Below are positions 13,382 through 25,758 of a stretch of DNA of 64,000 nucleotides, piece after piece. This DNA is from Membranipora membranacea (Eukaryota > Bryozoa > Gymnolaemata > Cheilostomatida > Membraniporidae). The notes under the pieces were generated by a model, which was not told the DNA's origin, ran no database searches, and saw only the letters and a list, made by a program, of their open reading frames with translations. The number at the start of each line of letters is the position of its first letter. Positions within the stretch are counted from its first letter, which is position 1. A program made the position numbers and the translations under genes. Location of the stretch: assembly GCA_914767715.1 (NCBI GenBank), contig OU612072.1:22878001-22942000 (forward strand), in the 5' to 3' direction.

Positions 13382-13668
13382 AATTCGCAATGATAAAAAA
13401 AAGAAGGCTGGATCTCGGCTGAAAGGAGGGCAGAATGTAGAATCACATGAATCTGCGTCGACGTTTACCAGTGACATTAAACTGTCGGCTGGCCCTAAAT
13501 CTGCACACAAAACACAGCTAAAGTTAGAGGATGAATTATACACAAAGTAAGCTTTCATGTTTATACCCCTCTAATTCTAATACCCACACATTTAGTATTT
13601 ACCGAGACATGGCCTCAGACTTGGACATTCCAATGGCGGACTTCTATAGTACATATATGGTTCTATAA
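13382..13668 (+). CDS. Candidate 3' end of an unrecognised plus-strand gene (two exons)
   Basis: I do not recognise the protein. Two exons are supported by splice signals and phase. The first runs 13382-13546, after a pyrimidine-rich acceptor ending GGTAG and before the donor GTAAGC. The second runs 13596-13668 after ACATTTAG and ends in TAA. The intron would be only 49 bp. Joined in phase, they give a Lys-rich, Ser-rich segment followed by an acidic tail with IYRDMASDLDIPMADFYS. No upstream exon or start codon was found. It is antisense to, and inside, a RAPGEF1 intron. It could be a nested gene, a fragment moved with the rearrangement, or chance. Confidence 0.35.
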
Positions 13669-14780
13669 CCGGTGGCACAGAAGCATGAAAAGCTAGTTAT
13701 TGACAGCGGAGGGTGTATGATGCTCGTGACATATGAGTTTATATATGGATGAATGGTCTGTCTTTCAAACCCTTAAATTTGGACTGAAAAACGCCCATTC
13801 ATGGAACATCCCTATGTAAACTCACATATGCCTAACGCAGGAAAATTGAGTGGCCGTTTTAAGCAGCGAGTTGGCTGGTAGCAGAAAATAATATTAACAG
13901 TACTATCAGCAAAAAAACGCTGAAATCTAGCAGCGGATCTATCATTATAGCAACTAGAAACTGCAATGCGATGACATAAAGTTACATTTGCCACCAGCTC
14001 AAATGCCAATTAAATGAGATGAGTTATAATTGTTTATACCGTGTTTTCCTACGCGTGTAGCTTACACTACAAGGGCGTCTACACTACCACCCTTCAGACA
14101 TGATCTTTGACGAGCCACCCTAAATGCAAAACATTGGTAAGTGAATGAAATATACAGGCATCGATACGAGCATCGGCAACTTACATCCAAATATTACACT
14201 AGAGGAGTTATGTATTTGCATGAGGAGAAGCTAGCCATTTCATATACTATCAAACTACCTGACATTCAACCTTAGCTAACATTTACTCACCTGCTTTGCT
14301 CCATATAGACTCCCACCTCAGGCAGCAAAAATATAGTGCAAGCTAACATTAAGTAACCCCTAAACCAGCTAAATTAAACTTTTCCTAACATTACTGATCT
14401 AGGGTCATTGTAAATTCAGCAATACAAACAGTTGCATAAGGGAAGGCAACTCCCATCCATCAAATTAACAAAAATTAAGAAGCTAACATCCTATTGTATA
14501 CATGAGGATAACTGTTTGTAATACAAGGACTCCGCTTCGCACATATTATTACAAGATTACCTATTATCTACGTAGGAGAATAAATGTCAGCTAGATTCCA
14601 GTTTAGACTGTTTAGGGGTGACTTAATGTTAGCTATTGCCAATTAAGGCTAGCTAAAGTGGATGTGTAAATGTTAGCTAGCAATAATATTCACTATTCAA
14701 AGCATAAAAGCGAGTTTTTTTCCTCCCTCAAATACCTTACTCATAGCATCTAGCATCTTGCGCCCCTAATTGTAGTACTG
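13669..14780. other. RAPGEF1 intron sequence without features
   Basis: No exon is visible on either strand. The sequence holds many scattered copies of the word CTAGCTAACATT and its complement, a motif frequent in introns across this window, probably decayed repeats. Confidence 0.4.
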
Positions 14781-15158
14781 ACCTTACGATGATGGTGATT
14801 GGTTGTTTTAGCAGTGCTGGAGGAGGCGGTACTCACCTTACGGTGATGGTGATTGGATGGTTTAGCAGCGCTGGAGGAGGCGGTACTTCCCTGACGATGA
14901 TGGTGATTGGTTGGTTTAGCAGCGCTGGAGGAGGCGGTACTTACCTTACGATGATGGCGATTGGTTGGTTTAGCAGCGCTGGAGGAGGCGGTACTTACCT
15001 TACGATGATGGCGATTGGTTGGTTTAGCAGCGCTGGAGGAGGCGGAACTTACCTTACGATGATGGTGATTGGTTGGTTTAGCAGCGCTGGAGGAGGCGGT
15101 ACTTACCTTACGATGATGGTGATTGGTTGGTTTAGCAGTGCTGGAGGAGGTGGTAGTA
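14781..15158 (-). repeat. 54-bp minisatellite, seven units, each with a splice-donor motif
   Basis: The core word GCTGGAGGAGG recurs at 14816, 14870, 14924, 14978, 15032, 15086 and 15140, exactly 54 bp apart. Read on the minus strand, the first unit encodes the end of the RAPGEF1 exon 15219-15112 and its donor (CATCATC followed by GTAAGGTAAGT). The other units repeat this exon end and donor within the following intron. Most units keep the GT, but the one near 14890 has lost it. Because 54 is a multiple of three, the plus strand is open throughout (14789-15166, repeated FSSAGGGG), which is probably incidental. Confidence 0.85.
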
Positions 15159-15328
15159 TTAGATGAGATACTACCGACAGCACTGTCACTGGATGTGCTA
15201 CTACCTTCACTTTCTCTGACTAAAATAGAGATATTAGGTAAAGGTCAATGTTTACTGATAACTAACTATACTGCTATTATTCACAGGTGCTATGTTATTC
15301 ACAGCGACTATATGCTACCTTATTCACA

Positions 15329-15480
15329 GGAGAATGAGGTGGCTCAGTTGGTTGGAGCACCGGTCCTTTAGCATACAAATGTTGGGGTTTGGTTGCACCA
15401 AGGTGATCTCCGATCTGCCTGCAAAGAGAGACCAACCCGGCGCGGATATTACGCCTCAGCCCCCTTTTTTAATCAAGTCA
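15329..15480 (+). mobile_element. tRNA-derived SINE candidate
   Basis: The segment begins with a tRNA-like head, GAGGTGGCTCAGTTGG resembling a D-arm/A box, followed about 40 bp later by a degenerate B box (GGTTTGGTTGC). A body of about 70 bp and a T-rich end follow. The word TTATTCACAG just upstream occurs several times nearby, so a target duplication cannot be fixed. It is in a RAPGEF1 intron. Confidence 0.4.
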
Positions 15481-16249
15481 CTATATTACAGACTTAGTAT
15501 AGATCTAAAGTGATCTATGACTAAAATGGAGAGATCAATTCATGGTTTCTGTTTACTGAGAACCAAGTTTACAGCTAATATGTATGATATTTTACTATAA
15601 TATTGTTTTAATTGAAGTAGGATACATCTCTGAAGGGCCATCATACACATTAAAAATGTACTGCTTGATAGACTGACTAGCTACATAAAACGCTAATATA
15701 TATACATATATACATAGATTCAAATCTGTGCTTTTAAGTGTCATCTGTGTGTATTTGGCCCCAACTAAGTGTCACTCAAAAATAAGGAGTCATTTTATAT
15801 GACCCACAAAAAAATCATGTCTTAAATCCTCTTAAATAATCATGTTGGGCATCCTTAACCCAATAGTAATTAATGGTAGATAAAGAAGCCTGACATGGTC
15901 GGACAACTCCAATGCAATGATTTGCCCTACTGAGTCATTCATATATATGAATCACTCATTGTCCAGGGTTTTTATTGCACAAATGTGTGTATATATATCG
16001 CTGAAGCCACATAATTGTCAGACTTTGAGCATGTTTGGGATTATGAGACTGATAGTCTGCAGTAACGCCTGAGATTGGTATCTTATGAATCCTCCTGTCA
16101 GGAGAAGTTCTATGTGTCAGGCAACAACCTTCCTCTGTCCCGCCCGATGGTTGGCCCTGTTGTGCCACGCTGCAGTCGGACAAGCGCCAGGAAATGGGCC
16201 ACATCACATATAGTGACGCAAAAGTTGATTGTAATAAGGAGACACCAAA

Positions 16250-16264
16250 CCCCCCCCCCCCCCC
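16250..16264. repeat. Run of 15 cytosines
   Basis: A homopolymer directly next to the RAPGEF1 exon at 16297. Its length may be unreliable in the assembly. Confidence 0.8.
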
Positions 16265-18962
16265 AACATAAGACAAGACACCGGAGGAGCACTTACGGAG
16301 AAGGTCTCTCACATCCACCATATCCAGAGGATTCAGCTCGGCGTACTCAGGGTCCTCAGGCTCGGTGTCTGAGAGAGCTAGTGATGATCTCTGTGAGGAC
16401 GGGCCGTACGACTCATCACCCTCACTCACCTACAGCATATTATAAGAAACTAGGTTATAGTGAACAGAAGGGTTACTGATGGCAAAAGAATCTTCAATCC
16501 TGTGTATGGGATTTTTTATTGATTATTAATAATAAATTTTCTCTCCACAGCACATGTCGGCTTTTGCGTATTATCTAATTTGTTGAATTTGAACGAATTT
16601 TTATTGGTCATTAACTGATGTGACATCTTCTCTTTCTCAAGTAGTCAGTTTGACAGCGCCAGCAAGATATTTTATGTTTTCAAATCCAGATTCTGACCTC
16701 AGTGAGATTTTTGCTGCCGCTCCCTCAGTCCCCTCCATCCCATCATGGAGCATCATAGCATACCGGTGTTCTGGACACTGATGTTGCGGGTGGTACATGT
16801 AGCCCCCGGCTCCGCCATTGTGCATCAGCATAGCCTGTCAACGAACACAATTCATTACAGTTTTAATTACCATTCGAAGTTCACTATACATTCATAAAAA
16901 AACACAGACAAATTGGCTTATATCCAAAGAAAGCTATCACATAATTATAAGCTTGGAATTCATATAGACCACTTTATATTCATATGAGAGGAACTTAATC
17001 ATATTAACCAGTAGTCTTAGCCCCCAAGAATCTTGCCCCCCCCCCCTCCTCCGACGGGGGCAAAGTCTGAGAACTATGTAGGAGTTTGCTAAAATTGTCT
17101 GCTCCTGTAAAATACAAGTACTAAATCTGCAATATCTTTCGAGTTTTACTCCTTCCTGAAGAAAGATGATATTCTGCGGGCCAACATTGAAATGTGTGCA
17201 TCTTTTGTATACCATCTACAACTCTAAATATCCCCAGAAGAAGCTAAGGGACAAACGCCAATGTAGTCTGGGCCCTCCAGACCTTTGCCCCCGCCCGATG
17301 GCCCCCGGCAAGGGAGTCGCCAATGTCTTTATTTAGTAACCTCGTCACGCGGCTCCTTTTTTTGGTTAGGAGAAAGTAGCTGGGTGACAAGGCTATTTAT
17401 TTAGTATTAAGTATGTTTGCAGTAGCCTGTAATTTGGACATGATGACCTAATGACTGGATTATGGATAAAATCTGCAGACAGTGAGATCCAGTCAAATAT
17501 ATCACTCTGACCTGAGCTGACTTGATATATGGGGGTAGAGTCTTATAAGGCTTCTTGCACTACAAACTAGCCTAGTGCCATATTATAATGCACAATTAAA
17601 TGTTCTAAATGTTTGCTATGTCGAGTACTTAGATTTTTAGTGTGTGGTTATATGGTGTTTTTAAGTGAGAGCGCATGTGGGCCTACTCAGTGTCAAAAGT
17701 TAATCCATTTTTGGTAAGCAAGGCTGCCACATTTTCTGTGATGGCAGGTTCAAATCAGAGACAGCAACAGAAGTTTAGGGGCGTGTCTGGGGGGACTGTC
17801 CAGCGGGGGTCGAGAGTCTAGGGGCTCAGACTGCAGATGACATAAAGTCAAGTCAAAAATAGATGATATTCTTTGGATAAAGCAAGCCTTAGGCGTTTAT
17901 GTAAAACAATGTGCTCAAACATTGCCATGTGGACCCTACACAGCCAACGACCGACTAAATAATGCACATTTGGAAGTCTCTGTACTTTGTGACCTCCTGT
18001 GTGGATAACGAGATTTACTCACATGATGCTGGAAGATTTCCCGCTGATGTTGCTCTTGCATGTGGAGGTAAAATTGACGTCATGTAAAACTGTCGACGGG
18101 AATGAACTCCGATAGTTGTGTCTCAGTGCCAAACACATGCATGTATGACTCAACTGTGAAAATATGAGAAATCAGTGATGGTTAAAACAAAGTATAGTAT
18201 TCGGAATAATGTTAACTTAACCTATCCAAGTTCCTAATCATGTGTAGTCAATATATCATCTCCCCCTCCCCACCCCTACAGGTAAAGGCCGGGGTAAGAT
18301 AGCGGATTGTCGCTAACTAACTACTGTATGGCGCCTGTGAACAGAAACTAACAAATCACTCTTAGATAATGTCAATCAGGTACGCCTTGATCAAAGTTGC
18401 AAACCAAAATACCCTGAGCCACAATAGATTGACAATAAAAAGCATACACATAAAATAGCATAAAAACTTATTTTTGTAGATAATTTACTAAAGTTATACC
18501 AAGTTTAGAGATAGTTGGTTTCTTTTTGTGCGCCATGTCGCATCTGCTCACAAGTTTATGACTAGTGCACTTTGTTACATCTCCAAACTCGAAGTGTCAA
18601 GAATACAACGCGAACAATACATTATTATCTTAATACCAGGACAATTACAAGTGATATTATCCGACCTAACCAATCATGACTTGTGTAACAAACTCTGAAC
18701 CAATCAGAACTCAGTTCAAAATGCTCAAAACAATATATTGTGGTGGGGAAACTATCCAAATATTATATCGCCTTTATCTAACCGGGATAGATCAATTAGA
18801 ATATCCCAAAACAAAAAACAACCAACCAGTGATCTTGATTACAGAAATAAACCTAGAATAAAATATCAGCCAGTTGATTGTAACCTTGTCTCCCAGCACA
18901 TAACCAACATGCACGACATGAATAATTGATGCCTTTGAGCTCTTGGTCATCCCCGTGACTGT

Positions 18963-19146
18963 ATACCTTTATAGACGTTGACACAGACCCCACAAAATGA
19001 GCATTCAGCACCCCACCTGGTGATACTTGTGAATTCTAAGAATATTATTAATATTATTCTTAGATCCACAAGACGATTATATCATTAGAGATCTACTGTT
19101 AGGGTTATCAAGTGCTCAGATTATCTTTGTCACTTTATTAGCCCTG
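18963..19146. repeat. Scrambled PHAX-intron duplicate at the right edge of the inserted block
   Basis: 18963-19022 repeats 6343-6403, and 19029-19146 repeats 7186-7300 in the same orientation. The pieces are joined with the intervening 780 bp missing. Pieces of the same intron therefore flank both sides of the RAPGEF1-bearing block (7530-18960), as expected of a rearrangement with duplicated ends, or of an assembly joint. Confidence 0.6.
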
Positions 19147-21197
19147 ATTTTTAAACTTGTTACTGAAAATATTTATAATTTCTCTTCCTGCTAGTAGCTT
19201 TTGTTTGGAATAATTTGAGCACAGCAGGCTAACTTACTGGCTATAGCTCGCCCTCGTAGATTTCCACTGGACTGTATCTTACTAGACAATGAGTCTTCTA
19301 CCAGAACATCAGACCAAATATTCCTTCTCTTTCTGACCTGAGTCACTGCTAATAACGTCAGGATAATAATAACAGTTGAAGTAACGATTTATACATTTAG
19401 TGTTGAATCTAAATTAAATAGATTACTCAGGTTTTACATCTCGTACATATCATGATGTCATTTATAGCGGAGGACAGCAAAAGACTGGCTGTTTTTAACA
19501 AAACATCATATTAAATAAAAAAGATTCAATTAGCCCCACTTTGGAGTTGCCTCCCCTCTACACTGGATACGGGTGAGCTTTGCGTGCATTTCTCATTGTA
19601 CAAATGTAGTGTTTGATACCAATCTTCGTTAAACATACCGCCATCTTCTAGCAGCTTGAACTTGAAAAGTCGAAACAAATCAAGACTAAATTCAGCTGAA
19701 TCAAAAATTTAGAAGCAAAACTTATAAGGTTACTAGAGAGATATTTAGACTATAAACATGCTATACCTGCATGCTGCCGCCTGTGAGTAGATAATGATGC
19801 CGAGCCGTTTATTTGGAGTTTTCTCTTCTTACCGCTAATATAAACTCTGTCATCACTCAGCTCCGAGTCTGCATCATCTGAGTCGTCTCCTCCTAACCTG
19901 ACTCTCTCTCTGAATGTGTGAAGTTGTAAATTGAATCAGCACCAGCCAATATGATGAATGATATATTAATTATGACAACGGAAAAAGCCTGGCTTTTGAT
20001 AGCACTGGTAGAGATAAGATAAGATATTAATAAACGGTAGCTATCATAAGAGTCAAGGCTTTTGAAAACAATTTAACCTAACAGTATTTTTGGTATGATA
20101 TTGACAAGCCAGCGTTGAGTTGCTGAACCACAACATCAGTGGCTCGTATATCAGCAAGCCGACACACTAAACTGTGTCAAAACAACACTGCCTCAAACTC
20201 AGATTACTCAGATTCTCATAAACCTGATAATAGGGTGGTTGCTTACAATTCCTCTCCACTCCTAATATAATCTTTAGAATGCTTCAACATTACAAGTCAA
20301 ACCAGAAGTCTATCTATGGTCTAGGACAAATAATATGCCACGTTTGTGATAGCTTGGTAGGGAGGGTTAGTTAAGCAAACATATAGGCATACCATCACAA
20401 TATGGGCTAAATTAATCATCATCAGATTAGTCTGTCTCAGGTTAGACAACTGATGCCTCTCTGGGAAATATGTGCTCAATGGATTCTGTATCGCTCAAAG
20501 ATAGCAAATCGAGGCCTTAATCCCAAAATTGTCACCGAACAGGCCCATAATTTGCTTAATCTGATTGCCAACAGTATGGAATCAAAACACTCCCTGTTGT
20601 TGACACTAAACTTCTGCAAATAATTTGCCCATCAGGTGACAATCCTGAGAATGAAGCTTCTATTAGTCATCGATACAGAATTCAATGTGTGATCATTTCC
20701 CTGACTGGCAGCAGTAGGTTAAACTTTAATGTGACCTGATGACATCATAAGCACACGCTGATGTCCGAATCTTACCCACACTGGTCACATGATATACTAT
20801 TGCATGTATATCTCTGATCGATAGAGAGTGAATTAATTCATTTAGCAAGAATACCATCACAAGGAATTTGGTGTGACCACCCAACTCCTTGGACCACCCA
20901 TGCTCAATTTGATTAACTAGGGGTGGGTTCATGTTATGTACTCATATTAAGTTGACTCTAACGATCAGAGATACACATGATAATAGCGTAGTCTCAATGT
21001 CAGTGTGAATCTTATCTTCCCTTATACTAACCTTGAGGTGCTCTGTAGCTCATAGCCGGATTATTTGACCGAGGTAACGGATCTGGAGCGACGTAAGAAC
21101 TCTTTGAACTGCCGCCATCATCACTAGCTTTGATCTGTCCGACTTCCTCGTCACCAGAATCAGTGCTCTCTCCTTCCTCTACTTCTTCGTCCTCCAT

Positions 21198-22100
21198 TGT
21201 TTATATGTAAGGGGATCAATGCAAGCAACTCTCCTAAAACAATATTGTCACAATGTTGGCTATCAGGTATTGCGTTTTACGTTAAGGCCTACGCTATGCG
21301 TTTATGGTCTTATCTTATGGTAGACAAGTTATAACAGTAGACATGATTGAAACTCCCAGCTACAGAGAGGATGTTCAGAACAGAATATTTTTTCATTGCA
21401 GAATCAGCCAAGTTCGTCGTCTGCAACTCCTCCCTCCTAGATGGCCCTAGATCTTTAACATGATTCTTTCTATTTTAAAATAGTCTATTAATTAAAATTA
21501 TGAATGAAGCATGAATTGAATAAGCCTAGAACATGGCCCCAAGATACAACAATTGCAAAAGATTGCTATTAAAAGTAAGCTTCTTAATGCCTACTGTGGA
21601 TCTATATAAGTGATCACTGCTTGCTTAGATAATCATTGTTTGTTTTGTAAAATCCGCTACATACAACAAAACGAATTCACAGGAATCCTCCAGCTAGGGC
21701 TAGGCTAGTAGTAGGGAAAGCTACTTATCTCAGATCCACCACAATGTCAACCATAACTGCGCCACACATATAAATATTTCACTACAATCACCTCACCTCA
21801 AGACTGCACATATGTAGATAGCTCAATTTGGCTTGTTCTGCAGACAGTGGATGTATTTTTTCTTCTCTCCTCACTTATCATTGTCCAGCTTTGACTTTTC
21901 TTTTTCAATTGCAACACTCTTAGGATAGGAGATAAAAAAAAAACCTCACTTTATGTAACACATGATTTGATTGGCTGCATTATGATATGGAGTATTGGTA
22001 TAAGTATTCTTGGAGAGAAAAAGTTTGTAGGGCACTCAGGATTACTTTATTATCACATCATTTGTGGTGTCTTTGACATTTGGAATCTACTGCTTTAAAG
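21198..22100. promoter_or_regulatory. Shared intergenic region of divergent PHAX and AP2S1 (copy 1)
   Basis: About 0.9 kb separates the PHAX start codon (minus) from the AP2S1 ATG exon (plus), a head-to-head arrangement that suggests a bidirectional promoter. No TATA box or clear motif can be assigned. It is inferred from gene geometry only. Confidence 0.35.
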
Positions 22101-25100
22101 ATGGTATGTGCTAGCAATTGCAATTTGATATAGCCCAATATAGAACCAGGCCTATGGAATTAATGCCTGATAGTCATGAGAATGAAATGGTCATGAAGAA
22201 ATGTATGAATGAATGAAGCAGTTTTTTTTATTTTTACTTGCTAACTAATAACATCTTAATTAATTTATAAATAGATTTGCTCCCTGCAAATTTGTATAAT
22301 AATCTTGTAGGGCAGTATGAATGGTTATTTGTATAATTCTGCCCTACCCATGTTAGGGTACTTGTAGTCATGGTGTCACTCAGCAGGTAGCCACACAATG
22401 ACTGATTTAATTGTGTGTGTGCATGATTTTCTATTCAACCAAACTTTACCTAAGCTAAGCGCTGACTAACTGACTTGAGTGAGTAGCATGATCACAGACA
22501 GTAACCCTACTCTCAGTACAGACTAAATAATAGCTCTCAATATTGATTGGCTCCTGTGAGCTTGTAAGCATTTATATTGTCGAGGCGTCTTGCATCAATC
22601 ATACACTTTGCGCATGAGCACCCAATCAATTCAGGGCGCTAATCTTTGCACCTTAGCACTCGGATTTATCCATTTGTGAGTTCTCAGACTGAAGAGTTGC
22701 CCATTCGCACTGGTTAAACATTAACTTTATGTGCAAAATGTAAATGTAATAGGTCAATTGGGCCAGTTTGTGACACTGCCGCTGCGATACAGAGTGTCTC
22801 GTATCGTAAATTCGCTGCAGTGCATAGAAGCTTTTATAGCCTCAGGGAGTAGTATGCGGGCAAATTAACTGTCAGTACATCCTGGGCTGTGGTTGATGCA
22901 GGTTTTCTTGGTACATCATTGCCATTTATTAGGGTAGTTTTTTTTCAGGTCAATCAGTTCAACATTACACGCTGTCATTTCAGATTGATTTAGTATATGG
23001 ATATGGTTTTCTTTTTGTTCATGGCAGTGCTCTGGTCAATATGAGACTGATTAGTCAAAAAATCACTCACGTTACATCATAACTTGCCAGTACCATGAAA
23101 GTATGAAGTCATTTAGAATTATCGGGTAGTTTAGTACACCTGCATTCCTTTACCAGATCATATCATCAACAAAACAGTTATTATTTATGTCAGGTCTTCC
23201 TCACTTATAGCTTCAGTCATTCCTAAAATACACTATGCTATCTAGGCTTATAATTTGGACTGACCCTATTTCATCCTTGTATGGCTGACATTAATATCAC
23301 TGATTAGGCCTATGCTTGCTGTTTCAGATTAGGTTTATTCTGATACAGAACCGAGCTGGTAAGACACGTCTTGCTAAGTGGTATATGCACTCCGACGATG
23401 AGGAGAAACAAAAACTGATTGAAGAAGTTCACTCTGTTGTCACTGTGAGAGACGCTAAACACACAAACTTGGTAGAGGTAACTAACTCAGGTTCCTATTT
23501 AAACCTTCCATATATTATTATTGGGTTTTATTCAAGAAGTTCTTACGGAACATACCCAGTTTCAGTTTCTCACTGCCCTAAGTTTGTTTGAGTTACAGGA
23601 GCTCTTCTATATTTTTTTAATCTTACCTCAGTTGGCCACCAGACAAACATTTCAAGATCTATATGATATATGATTTCAGCTAATTTGGAATCAATCAGTC
23701 ATCACACCTGTTATAAATAAGTGCCTGCACTCCAGTCCCCAGTTGATAATTGCTCACAATTAACGCTGTTCTCACTTTCTCTCAAACTCTGAAACAATCC
23801 TATCAACACAGAAAAGCATGTTCATATTAAAGTAAGAATCAGGTTTGAATCATTCTAGAGTTCTCAGTGTTGTTTGAACCACTCTGTAAGGTCTATGAAC
23901 TGTGGCCTATTTGCAACCTATTTTCACTCACTCAAAGTTGAGATGAGAAGGTACTGAAAGGTGCTTTCTTAAGGATAAAATATACAATATAGTACCTTTT
24001 TAGTACCTTCCCATCTCAATTTTGTCTGAAAGTCAGGTGAAAATGGGCAAGGGTAATGAGATTTATAGTAGGTTTCTAAATTAGACTGAGAACTCTAGAA
24101 TCATATAAAAAATATGTTACATTCACAGTCACTTTAACTAAGCCTAGTCTGATCCATCGTCATACTTATAATTTTATCCATGCCAAACTACTAGCTCACT
24201 CTTTATCATGTTACTCATGTCATGTTTTGTAGTTCAGGAGTTTTAAGATAGTATACTAACGATACGCCGGATTATTCATCTGTGTATGCGTGGATACCGC
24301 CGACAACAGCTCTTAGCTTATCTAGAAGCCATACATAACTTTGTCGAGGTGCTCAACAAATATTTCCACAATGTCTGCGAACTAGATCTAGTCTTCAAAT
24401 TTTATAAGGTGAGTCTTTTATTGGGAGAGGAGTAAAGTATTCGAAGGAGGAAAAGTTTCACACAGGCTTGAAATAGTTACAATTATGGCTAGCTAACATT
24501 TAACTCAAATTGGTTTCTTTATGATATTATCTACCGCCAACTCCGTGCCTCGACCAAAACTAGCAAGAATCGGTGCTAGTTAACATGAAGACACTCCTGT
24601 CTAATCGAAGCCAAATTAAGCTTTAGCTCATATTCATTCCTCGGGGTATCATGTAACCATTGCCGTTGCCAAATTGTTTGAAGTCAGGAAAACTGAAAAA
24701 CATTGTTGCTGTCATTTTAGAGAAAAAAATGAGTTGCACCCCCTGATCCAATCCTATATATATTTACCTCACCATGATAATATGAGATGGACCCAAAGCT
24801 TTGAACATTAGGTGTAATAAAAAATGACAATCAAAGACCATAGCGAAAGAACATCCCTGCCTAACTATAGCATATCCTCCAAAAAACCTGAAACTATATG
24901 ACAAGATAACCCACACTCCCTCCTGATTTTTTTGGTTTTCTCGGACACATTTTGAACGACTATGTTTCTTTGGCCCAGTTCAACAGTTTGGTGGCCTAGT
25001 TACTATAAATCGGTTTGTCTTGAGAGTTGTGGGTTATCTTTGGTTGCACAAGACTTGATATTCTGGTTGCCTCTGGGCTAAATTGTATAAACAGACAAGG

Positions 25101-25758
25101 TGTAAGCTCACTTAGCCCGGTACTGGCATGTGAATCTTTAGACTGACCTCTCACCTTACATGATAAACTGGCTGCTAAGTAGATAAAATTTACTGTTTAA
25201 TTGTAGCATAGATTCAACCATGTAGATCTGCTTAATCTGACTCTATAGTTGTATATTTTTGAGGAAAGACATCCACTTTCATTGCCGTATTTTTTCGATG
25301 TGTAGTATCAGACCACACAGAACTTATTTAGGCATGTTTATAGCGAAAGCGTAGAGTTTGGTATATTTACCTTTACGCACTATCAAATTGGAGTTGTCCA
25401 CTCAAAAACAGTGGTTCAAGGAGTGAACAACTCCTGAATGATGCTAAATTATCTTTGAAATTCCACATTTTGTTTCTTAATCATGCTGATGATACTCGTT
25501 TGACCAACCTCAGACTTCTTAGTGAAATTCTGTAACAATTTTTTCCATTATATCATTACATAAGGAATTACACCTCCTCCCCCCGCCAATTTTAAGGAGA
25601 AAGCTACTGTCACTCACTTTTCATGTTACATATAACTTTTTGTCCTTTTACTGTAGGTGTACAGCGTGGTGGATGAGATGTTTTTAGCAGGAGAAGCTAG
25701 GGAGACGAGTCAAACCAAAGTACCAAAACAGCTCCTTATGCTCAGATCACTGGAATAA
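22101..25758 (+). pseudogene. AP2S1: AP2S1 (AP-2 sigma) copy 1, with stop and frameshift
   Basis: AP2S1 is the small subunit of the plasma-membrane clathrin adaptor AP-2. Exons: 22101-22103 (the ATG alone, followed by GTATGT), 23328-23477 ([20 protein letters not shown] onward), 24233-24408, and 25667-25758 (VVDEMFLAGE to TAA). Splice sites match the family's gene structure. The third exon is damaged. A TAA replaces the first Arg of the family's YRRYAGL, and two extra bases before [10 protein letters not shown] shift the frame. Substitutions at conserved sites also occur (KHTNLVE, AGEARETS). Introns are retained, so this is not a processed copy. A working AP2S1 must lie elsewhere or be the undamaged allele. 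Identification is very secure. Confidence 0.85.
23916..24048. mobile_element. MITE-like inverted repeat (GAGATGAGAAGGTACT family)
   Basis: Arms with GTTGAGATGAGAAGGTACT and the complement surround about 35 bp. It is duplicated at about 49573-49707, and related sequence occurs at 56795-56920 and, in half form, near 9245-9280. Confidence 0.6.

Larger units (their letters stand above)
7942..18080 (-). pseudogene. RAPGEF1: RAPGEF1/C3G copy 1, middle and catalytic part, 3' truncated
   Basis: RAPGEF1 (C3G) exchanges GDP for GTP on Rap1. Minus-strand exons in order: a candidate at about 18070-18022, 16833-16699, 16429-16297 (acidic linker), 15219-15112 (Ser/Thr-rich, His run), 11053-10879 (RasGEF_N, QEAFLTTHRTF then RYNKF and LLVRVLDELT), 10194-10009, 9105-8974 (HEIAEHLTLIE, PELL.W) and 8071-7942 (CPNLVQFTEHFN). 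Exon phases agree from 16429 to 7942; the joint before that does not close. The exons coding for NNFNS, EPPCIP and the C-terminus, present in copy 2, are missing because the block ends at 7530 in PHAX sequence. One conserved residue differs (TTHRTF where copy 2 and the family have TTYRTF). A protein made here would lack half of the CDC25 domain. The reading frames are open, so recent truncation is inferred. Confidence 0.75.
2307..21197 (-). pseudogene. PHAX: PHAX-like gene, copy 1 (broken and split)
   Basis: PHAX links capped snRNA to the exportin CRM1. Exons recognised on the minus strand are 21197-21032 (ATG and an acidic N-terminus), 19922-19767, 5786-5594, 4283-4234, about 3791-3628, 3290-3230 and 2524-2307 (stop). 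The diagnostic RNA-binding core is present: the LNEPKIVLIERVV helix in the 3.7-kb exon and RRTPGGVFLQLLK in the 3.26-kb exon, as in animal PHAX. The last three joints have good splice sites and matching phase. Lesions: the 19.8-kb exon has lost its acceptor through a deletion of about 150 bp (compare 45056-45230), the 5.6-kb exon lacks 8 bp that copy 2 has and shifts frame, and the 4234/3791 joint does not keep phase. About 14 kb, including RAPGEF1 sequence, lies between the second and third exons. The gene is divergent from AP2S1. Family assignment is strong; loss of function is inferred. Confidence 0.75.

Noticed and set aside
14789-15166. 125-codon plus-strand frame of FSSAGGGG repeats
   Set aside because: It is the antisense of the 54-bp minisatellite; openness follows from the unit being a multiple of three.
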